Source: an uncultured Lachnospiraceae bacterium (GTDB lineage Bacteria > Bacillota > Clostridia > Lachnospirales > Lachnospiraceae). From it: a DNA stretch of 64,000 bases. Shown piece after piece: positions 1 through 7,886 of this stretch. Location: positions 62,001 through 126,000 of the forward strand of contig CAKRWT010000005.1 of assembly GCA_934418125.1 (NCBI GenBank), written 5' to 3'. Numbering within the stretch: the stretch's first letter is position 1; every line of letters starts with the position of its first letter. Made by a program: the position numbers and the translations under genes. A model generated the notes under the pieces. The model saw only the letters and a list, made by a program, of their open reading frames with translations, made no database searches and was not told the origin of the DNA.

Positions 1-1
1 G

Positions 2-571
2 CCTAACTGTATGGGCGGTTCCCTGGACTATCATGCCTCTGACAAGATAGCAAGATTTATCCGTTTCTGCGACTGCTTTAACATTCCACTGGTTACCCTG
101 ATTGACGTACCGGCCTTTCTGCCTGGCACGAACCAGGAGCATAATGGGATTATCCGACATGGTGCGAAGATTCTCTATGCCTATTCTGAAGCCACCGTGC
201 CGAAAATCTCCCTGATTATGCGGAAGGCTTATGGTGGAGCCTACATTGCCATGAATTCTAAGGAAATGGGAGCGGATATCGTCTATGCCTGGCCAATCGC
301 AGAGATTGCCGTCATGGGGGCAGACGGAGCTGTCAATATTGCCTTCAAACGTAAAATCAAGGCGGCAGCCGACCCAGAGGCCATGCGGGCACAGTGCAAG
401 GCAGAGTATGAGGAGCGGTTCCTGAATCCTTATGTGGCAGCAGCCAGAGGGTATGTAAATGAAGTGATTAAACCGGAAGAGACAAGAAACGCCCTGATAA
501 AGGCATTGAAGGGACTCAAAAATAAACAGGCAGAGAATCCAAAGAAGAAACATGGGAACATTCCATTATAG
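2..571 (+). CDS. Biotin-dependent acyl-CoA carboxyltransferase, C-terminal part (cut by window edge)
   Basis: This is the 3' end of a carboxyltransferase subunit of the propionyl-CoA carboxylase beta / methylmalonyl-CoA decarboxylase alpha type. Such subunits move a carboxyl group between carboxybiotin and a short acyl-CoA. The frame is open to the window edge, so the start lies upstream; about 190 residues are visible. They form the second crotonase-like half, seen in IPLVTLIDVPAFLPGTNQE, AYGGAYIAM and EIAVMGADGAV. The last 20 residues are Lys-rich and variable. No biotin carboxylase, biotin carrier or membrane decarboxylase subunit is visible, so the substrate (acetyl-, propionyl- or methylmalonyl-CoA) cannot be decided. 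A repeat and a terminator follow, so it is probably the last gene of its transcript. Confidence 0.88.
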   Translation, partial: PNCMGGSLDYHASDKIARFIRFCDCFNIPLVTLIDVPAFLPGTNQEHNGIIRHGAKILYAYSEATVPKISLIMRKAYGGAYIAMNSKEMGADIVYAWPIAEIAVMGADGAVNIAFKRKIKAAADPEAMRAQCKAEYEERFLNPYVAAARGYVNEVIKPEETRNALIKALKGLKNKQAENPKKKHGNIPL

Positions 572-579
572 GACATGTT

Positions 580-666
580 ACGTTGTGGAATACTTTTCAT
601 GATAAGACGTATTGCGTTGCGGAATATTTTTCATGATAAGACGTATTACGTTGTGGAATACTTTTC
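580..666 (+). repeat. 34-bp direct repeat, two full copies plus a partial third
   Basis: The unit begins ACGTTGTGGAATACTTTTC and ends GATAAGACGTATT. Copies lie at 580-613 and 614-647 with a few mismatches, and a 19-bp start of a third copy at 648-666. It lies in the 3' untranslated region of the carboxyltransferase, just before the terminator. No coding potential or known element is recognised. Confidence 0.8.
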
Positions 667-686
667 CCTGTAACAGGCTGCAGCAG

Positions 687-734
687 AAAAGAGACATCTG
701 TTTTGAAATCACTTCAAAGCGCGATGTCTCTTTT
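687..734 (+). terminator. Rho-independent terminator after the carboxyltransferase
   Basis: A 12-bp stem AAAAGAGACATC / GATGTCTCTTTT encloses a smaller TTTGAA/TTCAAA hairpin and ends in a short T run. The A run on the 5' arm could also let it work for the convergent minus-strand gene that ends at 778. Confidence 0.75.
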
Positions 735-777
735 AAAATCTCCAGGTAAATATTACCCCGAAGATGACGTTCTTATA

Positions 778-2088
778 TTAGCAGTAACTGTTAAACATCA
801 TGCCGCTGTAGGCACTGCTCGTATACGGACTGGCAAAGTTCTTGCCAGGATTCTTATAGGCAACAATGATGTTATTCACATAGTTCATCGGATTTAACGA
901 TACCTGATTCGTCTTGCGCAGAACGGAGTTGGTAAAACTCTTAATGGAAGAAAAGGTTTCCTTCGCATCATCGCTCATCGCAGCCTGTTTCAGGGCATTA
1001 TCATCCACCTCTAACGTTCCGTTTAAGTTAAGACTCAGTCCGGCAGAAGTAAGCTCTTTGGCATAAACACGGGCAACGCTGCTCATTTCATGAAAAAGCC
1101 TGTCACTTTTTGGCTGGCTGTCACTGTATTCCGCAACCGCCTGCAGGAAAGAATTGTAGCCGCGAACCAGTGTACTGATATTCTCGGTCAGAGATTCCAT
1201 ATCGGTTTTCAGACCGATAGAAGCGGTCTTGCCTTCCTCGCCACTTACACCATTTAGTTGTACTTCATAAGTACGCTCAATCGTAAAATGATTGGAGGTG
1301 GAAGAGGCTTCCTTGCCATTTACCAGAAAAGATGCATTGGATGGTGGCAGAGAGACATAATCCAGACCAAAATAAGCAACGGCACCGGTGGTCTTACTGG
1401 TACGGTTGTCGGAGATATTGAACAGGCTGGAGCTGCCGTCTTTCAATCCGGTAGCCGTGGATTCCATACGGAGATAGGAATTGACACCTGTGTCATCAGA
1501 AACTACACTGGCAGACATACCGATATCTGCATTGTTAATCAGACGGGCCAGACGGTCCTGTACATCCCGGTTAGTATCGGTTGCTTTAATATTAAACTGG
1601 AACTCGTAATTCAAGTCATTGATACTTACATCAAAAGAGTAAGTAGAAGGCTCCAAGGCAACCGGCTCATCAACAGGCAGGAATTTCCCCATGTTAATCT
1701 GTGGAGTAGCCAGATGCGTTACTTCTATATTATAGGAAGGAGCATTCTCTTCGGAAGTATCACCGATATAAACGGCACTGGCGATATCATCGTTACTGGA
1801 ATAGGCAACCTTCTTGTTTAATAATTCGTCTTCATCCAGTCCACCAAGAGAAGCAATCGTATTGCGAAGCTCCCTTGCATTCTCCTTCATATTTACGGCA
1901 AAGGCCTGCGACTCCTTGGAGGTGTCCAGAATGTACAGAGGGGCATCTTTATTTAATTTGACCATGGAATTATAAACGCTGCGAAGCTCACTTCTCTTAT
2001 GCGAGTCATACTGTGTGCTGGACTTGGGCGCATAAGTAGTCATATAGAAATTATAGACATTGTTTAAGGCATGAACATTATAAGCCAT
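778..2088 (-). CDS. FliD-like (flagellar hook-associated protein 2 type) protein, orphan
   Basis: A 436-residue protein that resembles the flagellar filament cap FliD in its middle and C-terminal parts: beta-rich segments, a stretch NISTLVRGYNSFLQAVAEYS like the FliD C-terminal helix, and SLNLNGTLEVDDNALKQA, a typical FliD phrase. The N-terminus (MAYNVHALNNVYNFYMTTYA) is not the usual FliD start, and no signal peptide or membrane helix is visible. The start at 2088 is chosen because AAAGGAGGGGG lies just upstream; the frame runs 28 codons further without a ribosome site. No other flagellar gene is in the window. It could be a true cap protein encoded away from the flagellar locus or a FliD-derived protein with another role. 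The FliD resemblance is read by eye; the function is inference. Confidence 0.6.
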   Translation of the reverse strand: MAYNVHALNNVYNFYMTTYAPKSSTQYDSHKRSELRSVYNSMVKLNKDAPLYILDTSKESQAFAVNMKENARELRNTIASLGGLDEDELLNKKVAYSSNDDIASAVYIGDTSEENAPSYNIEVTHLATPQINMGKFLPVDEPVALEPSTYSFDVSINDLNYEFQFNIKATDTNRDVQDRLARLINNADIGMSASVVSDDTGVNSYLRMESTATGLKDGSSSLFNISDNRTSKTTGAVAYFGLDYVSLPPSNASFLVNGKEASSTSNHFTIERTYEVQLNGVSGEEGKTASIGLKTDMESLTENISTLVRGYNSFLQAVAEYSDSQPKSDRLFHEMSSVARVYAKELTSAGLSLNLNGTLEVDDNALKQAAMSDDAKETFSSIKSFTNSVLRKTNQVSLNPMNYVNNIIVAYKNPGKNFASPYTSSAYSGMMFNSYC

Positions 2089-2360
2089 AATCCCCCTCCT
2101 TTCTTCCGTGAAATAAATGGTGCAGAATGTCCGGCTATCCGTTGCCGTTATGCAGATATTTCTGTAATACAAAATGCACCTGTGGACTATACCTAAATAA
2201 AATATTCGTAATGATTTCCTATACTAATGGTAGCTTAATTGTATCACTGTAAAGGTAGGAAACGCAAGTGTATCTTTCTTCCTATTACTATATCGTAAGG
2301 TGTCCGGAAAAAATGAAGAGGAAAAAATCTTTAAAATCTCTAAAATTATCAGAAAATCTG
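2089..2360. other. Non-coding gap between divergent fliD-like and rpmG genes
   Basis: About 270 bp before the rpmG promoter with no gene seen. It should hold the minus-strand promoter of the FliD-like gene. AT-rich hexamers are present, but none has a convincing -35/-10 pair, and no sigma-28-type flagellar promoter was recognised. Confidence 0.4.
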
Positions 2361-2389
2361 TTGACGTGGCATTTTTCCTATGATATATT
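2361..2389 (+). promoter_or_regulatory. Promoter of the rpmG-secE-nusG-rplK-rplA operon
   Basis: TTGACG and TATATT are 17 bp apart, and TGA directly before the -10 makes an extended -10 element. The start codon of rpmG is about 107 bp downstream. Confidence 0.7.
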
Positions 2390-2495
2390 ATGAAAGCGAG
2401 ATGAGATTTAGGTCTTTTTTTTATGCTCAAAATTTGGACTTCATTATCGTGTGGAAAGAGCACATAGTAAAATAAATTGACGTGGAGGTAGCAAG

Positions 2496-2645
2496 ATGCG
2501 TACAAAAATTACATTAGCATGTACAGAGTGCAAACAGCGTAACTACAATACTACAAAAGACAAGAAGACACATCCAGACAGAATGGAAACTAAGAAATAT
2601 TGTAGATTCTGCAAGACACATACCTTGCACAAAGAGACAAAATAA
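2496..2645 (+). CDS. rpmG: Ribosomal protein L33 (bL33), zinc-ribbon form
   Basis: A 49-residue protein of the large ribosomal subunit. It keeps the four zinc ligands in two CxxC pairs (Cys9/12 and Cys36/39), so it is the zinc-dependent form and not the cysteine-free paralogue used under zinc shortage. The start follows GGAGGT. It opens the operon with secE and nusG, the usual rpmG-secE-nusG order of Firmicutes. Confidence 0.95.
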   Translation: MRTKITLACTECKQRNYNTTKDKKTHPDRMETKKYCRFCKTHTLHKETK

Positions 2646-2673
2646 TTGTTTGCCGTTTTGAAAGGAGTATAAC

Positions 2674-2892
2674 ATGGGAGATTCTGCAAAATCAGGAGGC
2701 ACGGCCAAACCGGTTAAATTCTGGGAAGGCGTGAAGTCTGAATTTAAGAAAATCACTTGGCCTGCAAAGGATGCTCTTTTAAAACAATCAGTTGCGGTTG
2801 TCATCATTTCAGTTGTAGTTGGAGCAATCATCACAATACTGGATTTTGGTATACAGTATGGAGTGGAGTTTATTACAACACTTAATTTCTAG
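2674..2892 (+). CDS. secE: Preprotein translocase subunit SecE
   Basis: A 72-residue single-span membrane protein that clamps the SecY channel in the SecYEG translocase. The conserved amphipathic motif FWEGVKSEFKKITWPAKD precedes one C-terminal membrane helix (about residues 38-60). The length fits the short Gram-positive form. GAAAGGAG precedes the ATG. It lies between rpmG and nusG as expected; secY would be downstream in the spc operon, beyond the window. Confidence 0.95.
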   Translation: MGDSAKSGGTAKPVKFWEGVKSEFKKITWPAKDALLKQSVAVVIISVVVGAIITILDFGIQYGVEFITTLNF

Positions 2893-2931
2893 ATAACTCG
2901 AGGCAGATTGTAAGAAAGGCATGGTATTAGT

Positions 2932-3447
2932 ATGGCAGAAGCAAATTGGTACGTTGTTCATACTTATTCCGGGTATGAGAACAAGGTAAAAGCCAACATA
3001 GAGAAGACGATTGAGAACAGACACCTGGAAGAGGAAATCTTGGAAGTGAGAGTTCCCATGCAGGACGTTGTAGAGATGAAGAATGGTGCTCGTAAGAATG
3101 TCCAGAAGAAAATGTTCCCGGGTTATGTTTTAATCAATATGGTCATGAATGATGACACATGGTATGTTGTAAGAAATACCAGAGGCGTTACAGGATTCGT
3201 AGGTCCGGGAAGCAAGCCGGTACCGCTTACCGAGGCAGAAATGAAACCACTCGGCATCAAGATGGAGAATGTAAGCGTTGACTTTGCTGAAGGAGATACC
3301 ATTGCAGTTGTTGCGGGTGTTTGGAAAGACACAGTTGGCGTGGTTCAGAGAATGGACTATGGCAAGCAGACAGCAACTATCAATGTAGAGCTGTTCGGCA
3401 GAGAGACTCCAGTGGAAATCAGTTTCGCAGAAGTCAGAAGTATGTAA
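2932..3447 (+). CDS. nusG: Transcription termination/antitermination factor NusG
   Basis: A 171-residue RNA-polymerase-binding elongation factor that affects pausing and couples transcription to translation. The N-terminal NGN domain begins with WYVVHTYSGYENKVKANIE, and the C-terminal KOW domain is seen at about residues 118-150 (GDTIAVVAGVWKDTVGVVQ). The length is normal for the family. It lies 40 bp after secE and before a structured gap leading to rplK. Confidence 0.96.
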   Translation: MAEANWYVVHTYSGYENKVKANIEKTIENRHLEEEILEVRVPMQDVVEMKNGARKNVQKKMFPGYVLINMVMNDDTWYVVRNTRGVTGFVGPGSKPVPLTEAEMKPLGIKMENVSVDFAEGDTIAVVAGVWKDTVGVVQRMDYGKQTATINVELFGRETPVEISFAEVRSM

Positions 3448-3465
3448 GTTAATCACGGTATTTAT

Positions 3466-3540
3466 TCCACTTCCGGGTGGATTAGATATAAGTGGGAGAC
3501 GGGCACTGCTTTGGCAGAGAAGGTTCGTCGCCTAAACCAC
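3466..3540 (+). promoter_or_regulatory. Structured leader between nusG and rplK
   Basis: Two potential RNA folds are visible. A small hairpin TCCAC/GTGGA spans 3466-3481. A nested fold at 3492-3540 has stems GTGG/CCAC (3492-3495 with 3537-3540), GACG/CGTC (3498-3501 with 3526-3529) and CTGC/GCAG (3506-3509 with 3514-3517). It ends 7 bp before the rplK ribosome site. The L11-L1 operon is autoregulated by L1 in bacteria, so this is a reasonable candidate for that target (inference). Confidence 0.5.
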
Positions 3541-3559
3541 ATTATTAGGAGGTGCCATT

Positions 3560-3985
3560 ATGGCAAAGAAAGTAGAAGGATATATTAAGTTACAAATCCC
3601 TGCTGGTAAAGCTACACCAGCACCACCAGTTGGTCCTGCACTTGGACAGCATGGTGTTAACATCGTTGAATTCACAAAACAGTTCAACGCTAAGACAGCT
3701 GATAAGGGTGATGTTATCATCCCGGTTGTAATTACAGTTTATGCAGACAGAAGCTTTAGTTTCGTAACAAAGACTCCACCTGCAGCAGTTCTGTTAAAGA
3801 AAGCATGCAACATCAAATCTGGTTCTGCAGTCCCTAACAAGACAAAGGTTGCTACAATTTCCAAAGCAAAATTACAGGAAATTGCTGAGACAAAAATGCC
3901 TGATTTAAATGCTGCAAGCCTGGAAGCTGCAATGAGCATGATTGCCGGTACTGCTAGAAGTATGGGTATCACAGTAGAAGAGTAA
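3560..3985 (+). CDS. rplK: Ribosomal protein L11 (uL11)
   Basis: A 141-residue large-subunit protein at the base of the L7/L12 stalk, in the GTPase-associated centre. The proline-rich N-terminal segment [20 protein letters not shown] and the C-terminal RNA-binding domain ending [12 protein letters not shown] match the family over full length. The ATG follows AGGAGGTGCC. rplA starts 13 bp downstream. Confidence 0.97.
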   Translation: MAKKVEGYIKLQIPAGKATPAPPVGPALGQHGVNIVEFTKQFNAKTADKGDVIIPVVITVYADRSFSFVTKTPPAAVLLKKACNIKSGSAVPNKTKVATISKAKLQEIAETKMPDLNAASLEAAMSMIAGTARSMGITVEE

Positions 3986-3998
3986 TGGAGGATTTGAC

Positions 3999-4688
3999 AT
4001 GAAACATGGTAAGAAGTATACAGAAGCAGCTAAGCTTGTAGACCGTGCTACCCTGTACGATACAGCTGATGCAATCGCTCTGGTTAAGAAAACAGCAACA
4101 GCTAAATTCGATGAGACTGTAGAAGTTCACATCAGAACCGGTTGTGACGGACGTCACGCTGAACAGCAGATTCGTGGTGCTGTTGTATTACCTAACGGAA
4201 CAGGTAAGACAGTTAAAGTTCTGGTATTCGCTAAAGGTGATAAAGTAAATGAGGCTGAGGCAGCAGGTGCTGATTACGTTGGCGGAGAGGAATTAATTCC
4301 TAAGATTCAGAATGATGGTTGGTTAGACTTTGATGTTGTTGTTGCAACACCTGATATGATGGGCGTTGTAGGACGTCTTGGTAAAGTCCTTGGACCAAAA
4401 GGTTTAATGCCAAACCCGAAAGCCGGTACAGTAACTATGGATGTTACAAAGGCTGTTAATGATATTAAAGCTGGTAAGATTGAGTACAGACTGGATAAAG
4501 CAAACATTATCCATGTTCCTGTTGGAAAGACTTCTTTCGAAGAAGCTAAGTTACAGGAGAACTTTGATGCACTGATGGATGCTATCGTAAAAGCAAAACC
4601 TTCAGCATTAAAGGGTCAGTATTTAAGAAGCATTACACTGGCAACTACTATGGGACCTGGTGTAAAGGTTAATGTAGCGAAATATTAA
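3999..4688 (+). CDS. rplA: Ribosomal protein L1 (uL1)
   Basis: A 229-residue protein of the L1 stalk, which helps release deacylated tRNA from the E site; in several bacteria it also represses its own operon. Conserved stretches include [36 protein letters not shown] and the C-terminal [19 protein letters not shown]. Full family length, GGAGG before the ATG. It is the last gene of the operon and is followed directly by a terminator. Confidence 0.97.
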   Translation: MKHGKKYTEAAKLVDRATLYDTADAIALVKKTATAKFDETVEVHIRTGCDGRHAEQQIRGAVVLPNGTGKTVKVLVFAKGDKVNEAEAAGADYVGGEELIPKIQNDGWLDFDVVVATPDMMGVVGRLGKVLGPKGLMPNPKAGTVTMDVTKAVNDIKAGKIEYRLDKANIIHVPVGKTSFEEAKLQENFDALMDAIVKAKPSALKGQYLRSITLATTMGPGVKVNVAKY

Positions 4689-4701
4689 TAAAGGATAATT
4701 G

Positions 4702-4734
4702 AAGACGATGGGCATTAGTGCACATCGTCTTTTT
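4702..4734 (+). terminator. Terminator after rplA
   Basis: Stem AAGACGATG / CATCGTCTT with a 12-nt loop and a run of six T. It separates the L11-L1 operon from the inserted genes, so rplJ-rplL need their own promoter, which is seen at 7066-7095. Confidence 0.88.
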
Positions 4735-4774
4735 CCTTGCATCATAGAAAATTGCTCATAAGTGGTAGGAAAAT

Positions 4775-4803
4775 AGTTTGCCCGCCGGAGCAAACTTTTT
4801 TCA
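4775..4803 (+). terminator. Second intrinsic hairpin before the DUF4430 gene
   Basis: Stem AGTTTGC / GCAAACT, 8-nt loop, then seven or eight T. It lies 24 bp before the DUF4430 start and 40 bp after the rplA terminator. It is either a back-up terminator or an attenuator for the following genes. No recognised riboswitch aptamer fits in the short space upstream. Confidence 0.7.
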
Positions 4804-4826
4804 TAGTATCAGCAGGAGGGAAGATA

Positions 4827-5222
4827 ATGAATAAGAAGACTAAGATAATATCAGCGGTTGTATTGGTCGTATTGATTGCAGTCATGGTAGTAGTGGCTGT
4901 TGTGAACAAACCGGTTTCTGGAAAAGGACAGAAGACAGTAACTATCGAAGTGATTTCCGAGAGAGATGGATTAAATGAATCAGAAACGATTTCTACCGAT
5001 TATGAAACAGTAGGAGAGATTCTGCATGATTTAGACTATTGCTCCTGGGAGGACAGCAGCTATGGCACCTATGTGACAGGTTTTTATGATAAAATGGAAG
5101 ATATTGATAACCAGTATTGGTGGTGCTTCATCGTCAATGGAGAGACCAGTATGAATGGTGTGGATTCCCAACCGGTTGTAGATGGTGATGTATATACCTT
5201 CCAGCTAGTACAGGGATGGTAA
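4827..5222 (+). CDS. Membrane-anchored DUF4430 domain protein
   Basis: A 131-residue exported protein. The N-terminal segment (residues 5-27, IISAVVLVVLIAVMVVVAVV) is a signal anchor, so the rest should lie outside the cell. The body matches DUF4430, a domain also found in transcobalamin-like cobalamin-binding proteins: VTIEVISERDG, YWWCFIVNGETSMNGVDSQPV and a terminal YTFQLVQGW. The start at 4827 is chosen for AGGAGGG seven bases upstream. The downstream ECF S component begins 2 bp after its stop, so the pair probably works together in uptake of a small ligand. Cobalamin or a corrinoid is plausible from the family, but nothing here proves it. Confidence 0.75.
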   Translation: MNKKTKIISAVVLVVLIAVMVVVAVVNKPVSGKGQKTVTIEVISERDGLNESETISTDYETVGEILHDLDYCSWEDSSYGTYVTGFYDKMEDIDNQYWWCFIVNGETSMNGVDSQPVVDGDVYTFQLVQGW

Positions 5223-5224
5223 AC

Positions 5225-5725
5225 ATGAGTACTAAGAAACTTACGAGGATAGCATTAACCAGTGCTATCCTTTTTGTGTCCCAGATAGCCCTGGCAGGTG
5301 TACCCAACTGTGAAATTGTGTCCTTGCTAGTCATTGTTTTTACCCTTTCCTTTGGAAAAGAAATGATTCTGTCGGTGTGGATATTTGCCTTGTTGGAGAC
5401 GGCAGCCTGGGGAATGGGAAGCTGGGTTATCATGTATTTTTATCTGTGGCCGCTGCTGGTGTTTATCTGTCTGGGACTGAAAAGATTCCATTTAGACCGG
5501 GTGGGATGGACGATTGTCCTTGCTTTCTGGGGACTGATATTCGGTGCCCTGTGTGCCCTGGTCTATATCCCGGTAAGCCCAAGTTATGCACTGAATTACT
5601 GGATTGCGGGAATTCCCTGGGATATCCGTCACTGTGTCTGCAATGCCATATTGTGCTTTATCCTGTACAAACCATTACAGCATATTATGAAGGAAATAAA
5701 TAAGAAGTTTATAAGTAACGATTAA
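5225..5725 (+). CDS. ECF transporter S component (substrate-binding membrane subunit)
   Basis: A 166-residue integral membrane protein with about five or six hydrophobic helices and the short N-terminal segment of ECF S components (LTRIALTSAILFVSQIALAG). S components bind the vitamin and dock on a shared EcfAA'T module encoded elsewhere; that module is not in this window. The start at 5225 is preferred over an in-frame ATG at 5216 because AGGGATGG lies at the right distance and 5216 falls inside the previous gene. Coupling with the DUF4430 gene suggests the same ligand. The substrate is unknown. Confidence 0.75.
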   Translation: MSTKKLTRIALTSAILFVSQIALAGVPNCEIVSLLVIVFTLSFGKEMILSVWIFALLETAAWGMGSWVIMYFYLWPLLVFICLGLKRFHLDRVGWTIVLAFWGLIFGALCALVYIPVSPSYALNYWIAGIPWDIRHCVCNAILCFILYKPLQHIMKEINKKFISND

Positions 5726-5743
5726 AATGGTATACTACTTAAT

Positions 5744-6997
5744 ATGAGCAGAAAAAAACGCAGAAAGAAAAAATCGAATTTCATAAAGCCATTTTTGTGT
5801 ACCCTTTCCGTGGTAGTAGTGGCGGGTATTTTTTTCATGATAGCATATCTGTGGATTGTAGCACCGACAAAGGAGACCTTTGCCCGCTTCCAGCTGACGA
5901 AAGAAAAAATTCCGGAAGGAGATAAGGCGGCAGAGGAAGCGCAGATTCATGAAATACTCAATGCGAATGAGCGATATCTGGACCAGCTTAACGATGCGGA
6001 ATATATGATGGAGAATAATATTTACGCAAAGGATGCCAATGACCCGGAACAGATTACACTTACCTTTGCGGGGGATATTTTGTTTGATGACAGCTATGCT
6101 GTAATGGGTACCATGCTGCAAAATGGTGGCAATATTGCCAATGCCATTTCCCAGGAAGTTATTACGGAAATGAAGAGTGCGGATATTATGATGGTAAACA
6201 ATGAGTTTCCATACTCCAGCCGTGGCACGGCTACCGCAGGAAAACAGTTTACTTTCCGGGCAAAGCCTTCCACTGTATCCTATCTGGATGACCTGGGGGT
6301 GGATATTGTGTCCCTTGCCAATAACCACGCTTATGATTATGGAGAAGAAGCTTTTCTGGATACCATGACAACTCTGGAAGAAGCGGGGATTCTTTATGTG
6401 GGAGCGGGCAGGAATTTAAAAGAAGCGCGCAGACCGGTCTACTATATTATCAATAATATGAAGATAGCCATCGTGGCGGCGACCCAGATAGAGAAATCAG
6501 ATTATCCTGACACTAAGGGCGCGACAGATTCCTCGGCGGGAGTGTTCCGCTGCTGGAATGGGGATAACCTGATTAGTACCATTCAGGAGGCCAGGGAAAA
6601 CAGTGATTTTGTCATTGCTTATCTGCACTGGGGGACGGAGAATTCTTCTGCCATTGACTGGGCGCAGGAAAAACAGGCACCGGAAGTAGTGGCAGCAGGC
6701 GCAGATTTGATTATCGGGGATCATCCCCACTGTCTGCAGAAAATAGAGGCAGTCAACGGCGTTCCGGTAATTTACAGTCTGGGTAATTTCTGGTTTAACT
6801 CCAAAACAGTGGACACGGGCATGGTCAAGATTACCCTCAACCAGGATGGGCTGCAAAGCTGCCAGTTCCTTCCCTGTTTACAAAGCGGCAGTAAAACGAC
6901 GTTGTTACATGATGCAGAGAAAGAAAGAGTATTAAACGAAATTCGGACGCTTTCCCCGGGCGTGCAGATTGACAGTGACGGATACGTTACCTGGTAA
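5744..6997 (+). CDS. CapA/PgsA-family metallophosphoesterase-like protein, membrane-anchored
   Basis: A 417-residue protein: a very basic N-terminus (MSRKKRRKKKSNF), one membrane helix at about residues 17-38, and a CapA domain from about residue 100 on. CapA-type motifs visible are LTFAGDILFDDSY, NNEFPYSSRG, DIVSLANNHAYDYG, IAYLHWGTE and the metal-ligand-like GDHPHC, with IYSLGNFWFNS near the end. CapA/PgsA proteins act in poly-gamma-glutamate capsule or related envelope functions, but no pgsB/pgsC partner is here, so a capsule role is unproven. No clear Shine-Dalgarno precedes the ATG, which is only 18 bp after the S component; translation may depend on coupling. Confidence 0.8.
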   Translation: MSRKKRRKKKSNFIKPFLCTLSVVVVAGIFFMIAYLWIVAPTKETFARFQLTKEKIPEGDKAAEEAQIHEILNANERYLDQLNDAEYMMENNIYAKDANDPEQITLTFAGDILFDDSYAVMGTMLQNGGNIANAISQEVITEMKSADIMMVNNEFPYSSRGTATAGKQFTFRAKPSTVSYLDDLGVDIVSLANNHAYDYGEEAFLDTMTTLEEAGILYVGAGRNLKEARRPVYYIINNMKIAIVAATQIEKSDYPDTKGATDSSAGVFRCWNGDNLISTIQEARENSDFVIAYLHWGTENSSAIDWAQEKQAPEVVAAGADLIIGDHPHCLQKIEAVNGVPVIYSLGNFWFNSKTVDTGMVKITLNQDGLQSCQFLPCLQSGSKTTLLHDAEKERVLNEIRTLSPGVQIDSDGYVTW

Positions 6998-7065
6998 GAA
7001 AAGATGCGCCAGGGGCTGTCGTAGCAGTGAAAATAGAGAAATACAGAAAATACAGAAAAATACTA

Positions 7066-7095
7066 TTGACATACAGAAAAATATTATGATATAGT
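7066..7095 (+). promoter_or_regulatory. Promoter of rplJ-rplL
   Basis: TTGACA and TATAGT with 18 bp between them and TGA just before the -10 (extended -10). Three short ATACAGAAAA repeats overlap the -35 region. Transcription should begin near 7102, just before the L10 leader. Confidence 0.7.
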
Positions 7096-7111
7096 ATTTG
7101 AGGTTGTTTAA

Positions 7112-7185
7112 ACCATGCCGAAGACAGTAGGTGCCGTATTGCCGGCGTAAGAATCCGCCTACCGAGGAGAAGAGCTAGTATGTAG
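7112..7185 (+). ncRNA. Ribosomal protein L10 leader
   Basis: The conserved CCGAAGACAGTAGG and CCTACCGAGG halves are both present. They pair through GTAGG (7127-7131) and CCTAC (7158-7162), with an inner GCCG/CGGC stem. This is the known L10-L12 autoregulatory leader of Firmicutes: binding of L10/L12 favours the downstream terminator when the proteins are in excess. The leader sits between the promoter and rplJ exactly as expected. Confidence 0.85.
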
Positions 7186-7190
7186 ATACA

Positions 7191-7220
7191 ATCCTTCCTG
7201 TCTTCAGGGAGGATTTTTTT
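7191..7220 (+). terminator. Attenuator terminator of the L10 leader
   Basis: A 10-bp stem ATCCTTCCTG / CAGGGAGGAT with a TCTT loop and eight T. It lies between the L10 leader and rplJ, so it should terminate transcription when L10 is bound. Confidence 0.88.
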
Positions 7221-7265
7221 ATAGAAGACTCCTTTCGGCGTAAAATCTATAAGGAGGTAAATGTA

Positions 7266-7841
7266 ATGGCAAAGGTTGAACTGAAAAAACCTATCGTAGA
7301 CGAGATTGCAGATGCTATCAAAGGTGCACAGTCTGTTGTTCTGGTTGATTATCGTGGACTTACAGTAGAGCAGGATACAGAACTTCGTAAGCAGCTTCGT
7401 GAAGCAAACATCACTTACAAGGTTTACAAGAACACAATGATGAATTTTGCATTCAAGGGTACAGATTGTGAAGCACTTGCTCCATATCTGGAAGGACCTA
7501 GCGCAGTTGCTATTTCCACAGAGGATGCTACAGCTCCTGCAAGAATTTTATGCAAATTCGCAAAGACAGCTGACAAGCTTGAGGTTAAGGGCGGCATCGT
7601 TGAAGGTATTGCGTATGACGCAGCAGGAATCGAGAATGTTTCCAAGATTCCTTCAAGAGAAGAGTTACTGTCCAAGTTACTTGGAAGTATCCAGTCTCCT
7701 ATCACAAACTTCGCTCGTGTTATGAACCAGTTGGCAGAAAAAGGCGGCGCATCCGAATGTGAAGCACCTGCAACTGAGGCAGCACCTGCAGAGGAAGCTC
7801 CTGCAGCAGAGGTGGCTGAAGAAGCACCTGCAGCAGAATAA
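7266..7841 (+). CDS. rplJ: Ribosomal protein L10 (uL10) with extended Ala/Pro/Glu tail
   Basis: A 191-residue stalk-base protein that binds 23S rRNA and anchors L7/L12 dimers. The N-terminal globular domain is typical (VVLVDYRGLTVEQDTELRKQ and YKVYKNTMMNFA), and a helix near residues 135-160 should bind L7/L12. About 25 residues at the end consist almost only of Ala, Pro and Glu, which makes it longer than the usual 165-175. The start has a strong AAGGAGGT. CTCCTT at 7229-7234 could pair with AAGGAG at 7251-7256 and hide the ribosome site. rplL follows after 45 bp. Confidence 0.96.
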   Translation: MAKVELKKPIVDEIADAIKGAQSVVLVDYRGLTVEQDTELRKQLREANITYKVYKNTMMNFAFKGTDCEALAPYLEGPSAVAISTEDATAPARILCKFAKTADKLEVKGGIVEGIAYDAAGIENVSKIPSREELLSKLLGSIQSPITNFARVMNQLAEKGGASECEAPATEAAPAEEAPAAEVAEEAPAAE

Positions 7842-7886
7842 GAAACAGACAATCATAATTGAAATTTTAAATGGAGGTAAACAATA

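Noticed and set aside
4735..4826. Cobalamin riboswitch before the DUF4430 and ECF genes
   Set aside because: Only about 90 bp separate the rplA terminator from the start codon, too short for the aptamer, and no B12 box was seen.
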